From Actinomucor elegans (lineage: Eukaryota; Mucoromycota; Mucoromycetes; Mucorales; Mucoraceae): a DNA stretch of 64,000 nt. Location: the NCBI GenBank assembly GCA_026027325.1, contig JAMSLZ010000003.1, forward strand, positions 1,860,001-1,924,000, given 5' to 3'. Positions 60,653 to 64,000 of the stretch are shown here, one piece after another. Both the position numbers and the translations under genes were made by a program. Positions within the stretch are counted from its first letter, which is position 1. Each line of letters starts with the position of its first letter. Below the pieces are notes generated by a model. The model was given only the letters and a program-made list of their open reading frames with translations. It was not told where the DNA came from and did not search any database.

Positions 60653-61789
60653 ATGAAACCCGATACCATAGATCAAGATACCTCTGTCTATATTCAAAAG
60701 CCAGATACTATAGATATTCCTCCATCCTACAATAAACCGAATACTTATGATGACCAAGATTATAGTACATCTCTACCTCAAGAAGTTATAGATGACCTCA
60801 TTGTGAGGGCTGAGTTTATCAATGGCAAGCGACCAGACGTGAAAACTAATGAAGAAGAAGAAGAAGAATCCGTTGGCCGTCGGCTTACCTCAAGTATATT
60901 ATCCCAAACGCCTTCTTTCACCACTAGTTTAAGTACTCCACCACCTACTACTGCCACTGTTACAGTTAGCCCGAGTGCCTCCAGTGTAAGCAGTACAACC
61001 AGCAGCAATATAAGCAGCGCGACGAGTAGAATGGCCCTCTTACAAATACTGAAAAAGAAACCTATGGAAGACATGCTCAGCTATGATTTGCGTAAACATT
61101 CACTTTCAAGGCCTCATGAACACGACCTTTATTTCAAAGGTACCAAGACAGCAGCCTACAAGAAGATTCAGCCTCATTCTTATTCTTGGGGATTTCAAAA
61201 CGTGCTTTACAGACTAAGTTTGCAGTCCAGTTCCAACGAGAAAATCAAGGTAGCTGAAGCCAGAAGAAGAGCATTTAAAAAGGAAATCACGATAGAATGG
61301 GGTGATTTTCCAACGGTTTTGAATGAAAAAGAATACAACGAGCAAGAAGAAGAAGAACAGGACAGTGATTCAATCATTACTGCGGGAACACAAAACACAA
61401 CCAAATCAAATCAATTGCATAATCGCACCAAATCTCACTTACTATTCACTTATGATACAGAGTTTGAAGGCTACCGCATTCGATGGAAGAGAGCCAGTTT
61501 ACTATCACACGATATGATATGCGAAATTAAGCCTGATAAGCATTTAGAAGAAGGCGATGCTCCAAAGAGAAAATGGCGCGTCATTGCTGAATTTGATAGT
61601 CATCGTATGGGTTATTTCATTCATTTAGGTGAATTGATTATCGATAAAAACGCTTTGAATTTAGTGGAAAGGCCGGATCATTTAGAAGCTCATATTATTG
61701 TAACATGTTCTACCTTGATTGACCTTATGCGCGAAGTAGTAGAGAAAGCTGTTGGATTAAACAAAGGCGGTGTAGTTGGTAGTGATTAG
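60653..61789 (+). CDS. Unrecognised conserved-looking fungal protein
   Basis: Single exon, 378 aa. The first about 135 residues are low complexity: an acidic run (NEEEEEE), then a Ser/Thr/Pro-rich stretch. The second half looks folded, with alternating hydrophobic strands and conserved-type aromatics: HDLYFKGTKTAAYKKI, SWGFQNVLYRLSL, EFEGYRIRWKRASLLSHDMIC, WRVIAEFDSHRMGYFIHLGEL, and a final helix (STLIDLMREVVEKAVG). Strands with W and Y at intervals suggest a beta-rich fold, distantly reminiscent of tubby or phospholipid-scramblase-like proteins, but the evidence is too weak to name a family. Confidence 0.75.
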   Translation: MKPDTIDQDTSVYIQKPDTIDIPPSYNKPNTYDDQDYSTSLPQEVIDDLIVRAEFINGKRPDVKTNEEEEEESVGRRLTSSILSQTPSFTTSLSTPPPTTATVTVSPSASSVSSTTSSNISSATSRMALLQILKKKPMEDMLSYDLRKHSLSRPHEHDLYFKGTKTAAYKKIQPHSYSWGFQNVLYRLSLQSSSNEKIKVAEARRRAFKKEITIEWGDFPTVLNEKEYNEQEEEEQDSDSIITAGTQNTTKSNQLHNRTKSHLLFTYDTEFEGYRIRWKRASLLSHDMICEIKPDKHLEEGDAPKRKWRVIAEFDSHRMGYFIHLGELIIDKNALNLVERPDHLEAHIIVTCSTLIDLMREVVEKAVGLNKGGVVGSD

Positions 61790-62547
61790 ATTACCTTTTC
61801 AGATCAATGGTCCTTGAAACAATAAAACGTCAGAGCAACACTTAAGGTTGCACGAATAGAATTTGACAATTATTAATAGCTTAAAGAATATACTGCTATT
61901 GGTGTTGATGATAGAACGGAACCAGTTTAGCTCTGTTTTTTAAGGCACATGTCTTGAATACAGCCAAACCGAGGTAGCCGGATGATTTCTGGGTAAAATA
62001 TAAATTAAATCAAGCTTTTTTCAAAGAGCAGACTTTCATAGTTAAACAATAATGTATATAGCTATTAGAGTATTTCCAAATACATATAATTTACAATCGA
62101 TTATGAACAAGATAATATATATATTATCTTGTTCATTATGATAAGGGTTTAAAAAGATCTAGCTGTTCAATCTGAACATGGAATAGTAATCATAAGCGAT
62201 ATTCTACTGAAATCAGATGATTAAACTAGAAAATTCACTAGACATTGTCTTTGAACCATTTTTCGCGTTCCGCGTTATTTGATGATAAAAAATGTCAAGT
62301 GCATTTTGAAGTTTGGCTAATAGGTACTAAACATTTGCCATATTAAGGAACACACTTCCATATTTTTAGCCTTCGAAAATATGCTGCTTATTCTTGTTTT
62401 CAAAAGGTCCTCAAAATCGACTTTTCATCAGTTAAATATCTGTGAATTGACGATGATACTCTATAGTAACATTTTGCAGGCGCTTTCGCTCGTACTGCCT
62501 TCATACGATCATGGGCATCACTTCAAAAGGAGACAATATTTTTTACA
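61790..62547. other. Intergenic region before the Fanzor-like relic
   Basis: AT-rich; contains the 34-bp palindrome listed separately. No gene is visible. Confidence 0.5.
62103..62136. repeat. 34-bp perfect palindrome
   Basis: ATGAACAAGATAATATA is followed at once by its exact reverse complement, with no loop. It lies about 410 bp before the first recognisable Fanzor-like sequence and 310 bp after the preceding gene. Confidence 0.9.
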
Positions 62548-63822
62548 ATGTCAAATTTAAAATTGATAGAGCATATGTCGGCATTTTATAGGCTTGCTCG
62601 TTTGCGACCCTTAATACCTTTCTTTAATTGTTTCCCCCTTCGCAGAACTTGGGTACTTTATCGTGCCGCAATTGGTAGCAAAATTCGTTATCAAAATACC
62701 CTTGGCCCTCCCTGGACTGCAGGCACTGATAACATTGAGTTTTGGTATGAAGTTGTTGATATATATTCTGCAGTTTTAAGGCTTTAAGGACAAGGGCGTC
62801 TGCTATTTCGTAGTATAGTCTAAACAGATAGTGTGGGTGTAACCGCTATGAAGAAGAGAATAAACAGGAAAAAACGGTATCGAACTCGTTATACTACTGA
62901 AAAGTAGCCCTCTCCATACACCACAGATTTCAACAGACCATCGGTCGTTATGTTACGATTGATCCTGGAAGACGAAATCCATTGAATTGTATACATAAAA
63001 ACTCTACTGTCGATCAGCCAATCACGCATCGATACACCAAATCATACCAAGATAAATTGGAAAATATGAAGTATCATCGTGTTCACCAAGTTATTAAATC
63101 GCAAGAAGTACAACATACTGAAATAGTTCTTAACTTTCGATTTTTAAATATGCAAACTTTTACAGAATACTCCACAAATCGATCATTGTTGTTGAATTGC
63201 TATAAAGGCATTACACTGAAACTTCACGCATATATTAAAAGACTGAAGGCTATAAAAGACATGATAGCAAAACTGACACTGATATTTAGACAAGACTCTG
63301 TCTTCGTCATGGGAAACTACTCAGCTCCAAATGTGGAATACCATAAGCCCATTAGAGATATTGGATTCAGAAAATCGTTGGAGAACCATGGCTTTTAGGC
63401 TTACTTGATTGATGAGTTAAGAACAAGTATGTGCTGCCCAGCATGTGAAAATACTAGTCTTGAGACATTCAAAAGAGTTCTAAATCCATGCCCATACAGA
63501 AGAGAAGCAAGCCCTGAAGTTGTTTATCACGGTCTATTAAGGTAATGAGTATTTTACATATAAAGATATACATTTGCCATTTAATTCTTTTTTTTTTCTT
63601 CGTAGAAGTAGCAATCAAAATTGTAGAGTGGCTATACAAAGACCTCCAGGTGCTAAGGAACTTTGAAATCATTTATAGAATGGGGACAGGGCTGCACACT
63701 TGAACATGTTTTATATTGTGCGTATCCTTTATTCAGATGGTGTGATGCCTGAAAAAAATCGACATACTGATGGCCTCCAGAGACGTAGGAGAAGGTTGCC
63801 AGAAGAACAAGATCAAAGATGA
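62548..63822 (+). pseudogene. Fanzor/TnpB-like RuvC nuclease, degraded
   Basis: Remains of a eukaryotic TnpB homologue (Fanzor), a family of RNA-guided endonucleases carried by mobile elements. In one frame from about 62,922: RuvC-I is YVTIDPGRRNPL (Asp at 62,961). The position of the canonical RuvC-II glutamate is FVMGNYSAPN, with Gly at 63,312. Then comes YLIDELRTS (Glu at 63,414), a zinc-finger CPAC (63,435-63,446) and, after a 64-nt intron (63,542-63,605), the second zinc half SNQNC with one Cys changed to Ser. RuvC-III is NGDRAAHLNMFYIV (Asp at 63,685). The frame is broken by TAG at 63,396, TGA at 63,664 and TAG at 63,676. An N-terminal part at 62,548-62,787 (PLRRTWVLY, then a WYEV block) plus TDSVGV near 62,824 lies in another frame with further stops. 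No active protein is expected. Confidence 0.75.
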
Positions 63823-64000
63823 ATGCCACCAAGAAACCAATAAACTACCATGTACAATTATCGCTGTACTCCCCAAGATACACTTGGTAAAGACTAGTTT
63901 ACAAGTCTATCTGATTAATGTATTACATACACCAATATCTTTTTATCATTTATTGCTTGCTTCTTGCTTTTATTATATTCAACATTAGTTGTTATTGTTA

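Noticed and set aside
1..64000. CRISPR arrays, rRNA, tRNA, bacterial operons
   Set aside because: No regularly spaced repeats, no tRNA-like B-box motifs noticed by eye, and the intron-rich fungal genes exclude a prokaryotic source. A covariance-model scan would be needed to exclude a tRNA completely.

Overview
The window is nuclear DNA of a filamentous fungus, most likely an early-diverging one (Mucoromycota, probably Mucorales). The evidence is its AT-rich spacers, many short GT-AG introns of about 50-65 nt, a full set of fungal housekeeping genes, and the remains of a Fanzor/TnpB-like gene. Most gene models below were assembled by hand: exons were joined where splice signals, reading phase and family similarity agreed. 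I saw no tRNA, rRNA or CRISPR array.

Layout. 2.1-4.4 kb: copy A of a degenerate F-box/LRR family. 6.0-7.9 kb: cohesin kleisin Rad21/Scc1. 8.7-11.0 kb (minus): a vacuolar-type Ca2+/H+ antiporter and a small secreted I9-type proteinase inhibitor. 11.9-13.0 kb (minus): a G-protein alpha subunit. 14.9-16.4 kb: a Rad18-type RING E3. 19.2-20.4 kb: a seven-pass (TM7S3/TM198-like) membrane protein. 20.7-21.6 kb (minus): a PQQ-type beta-propeller protein. 22.8-23.4 kb: truncated F-box copy B. 24.1-29.0 kb: a copper-transporting P-type ATPase with seven heavy-metal domains, followed by a 100-aa secreted protein. 29.6-31.5 kb (minus): an intact F-box/LRR protein. 33.0-35.1 kb: F-box copy C, a pseudogene. 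36.1-38.1 kb (minus): an unrecognised low-complexity protein. 41.7-45.6 kb (minus): importin-13 in 16 exons. 46.6-47.8 kb: convergent Naa10 and Sus1/ENY2, which share overlapping stop codons. 48.5-54.7 kb: the CCR4-NOT scaffold Not1. 58.4-58.8 kb: ATP synthase subunit f. 59.0-60.3 kb (minus): an RTC4-domain protein. 60.7-61.8 kb: an unrecognised protein. 62.5-63.8 kb: the Fanzor-like pseudogene.

The genes do not form one pathway. Several act in nuclear gene expression or chromosome biology (Rad21, Rad18, Sus1, Not1, importin-13, RTC4). The Ca2+/H+ antiporter and Cu-ATPase handle cations. The accessory component is the three dispersed F-box copies, two possibly related decayed ORFs and the Fanzor-like remnant. 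The remnant is the most interesting item: its RuvC, zinc-finger and rearranged-glutamate features are still readable despite nonsense mutations.
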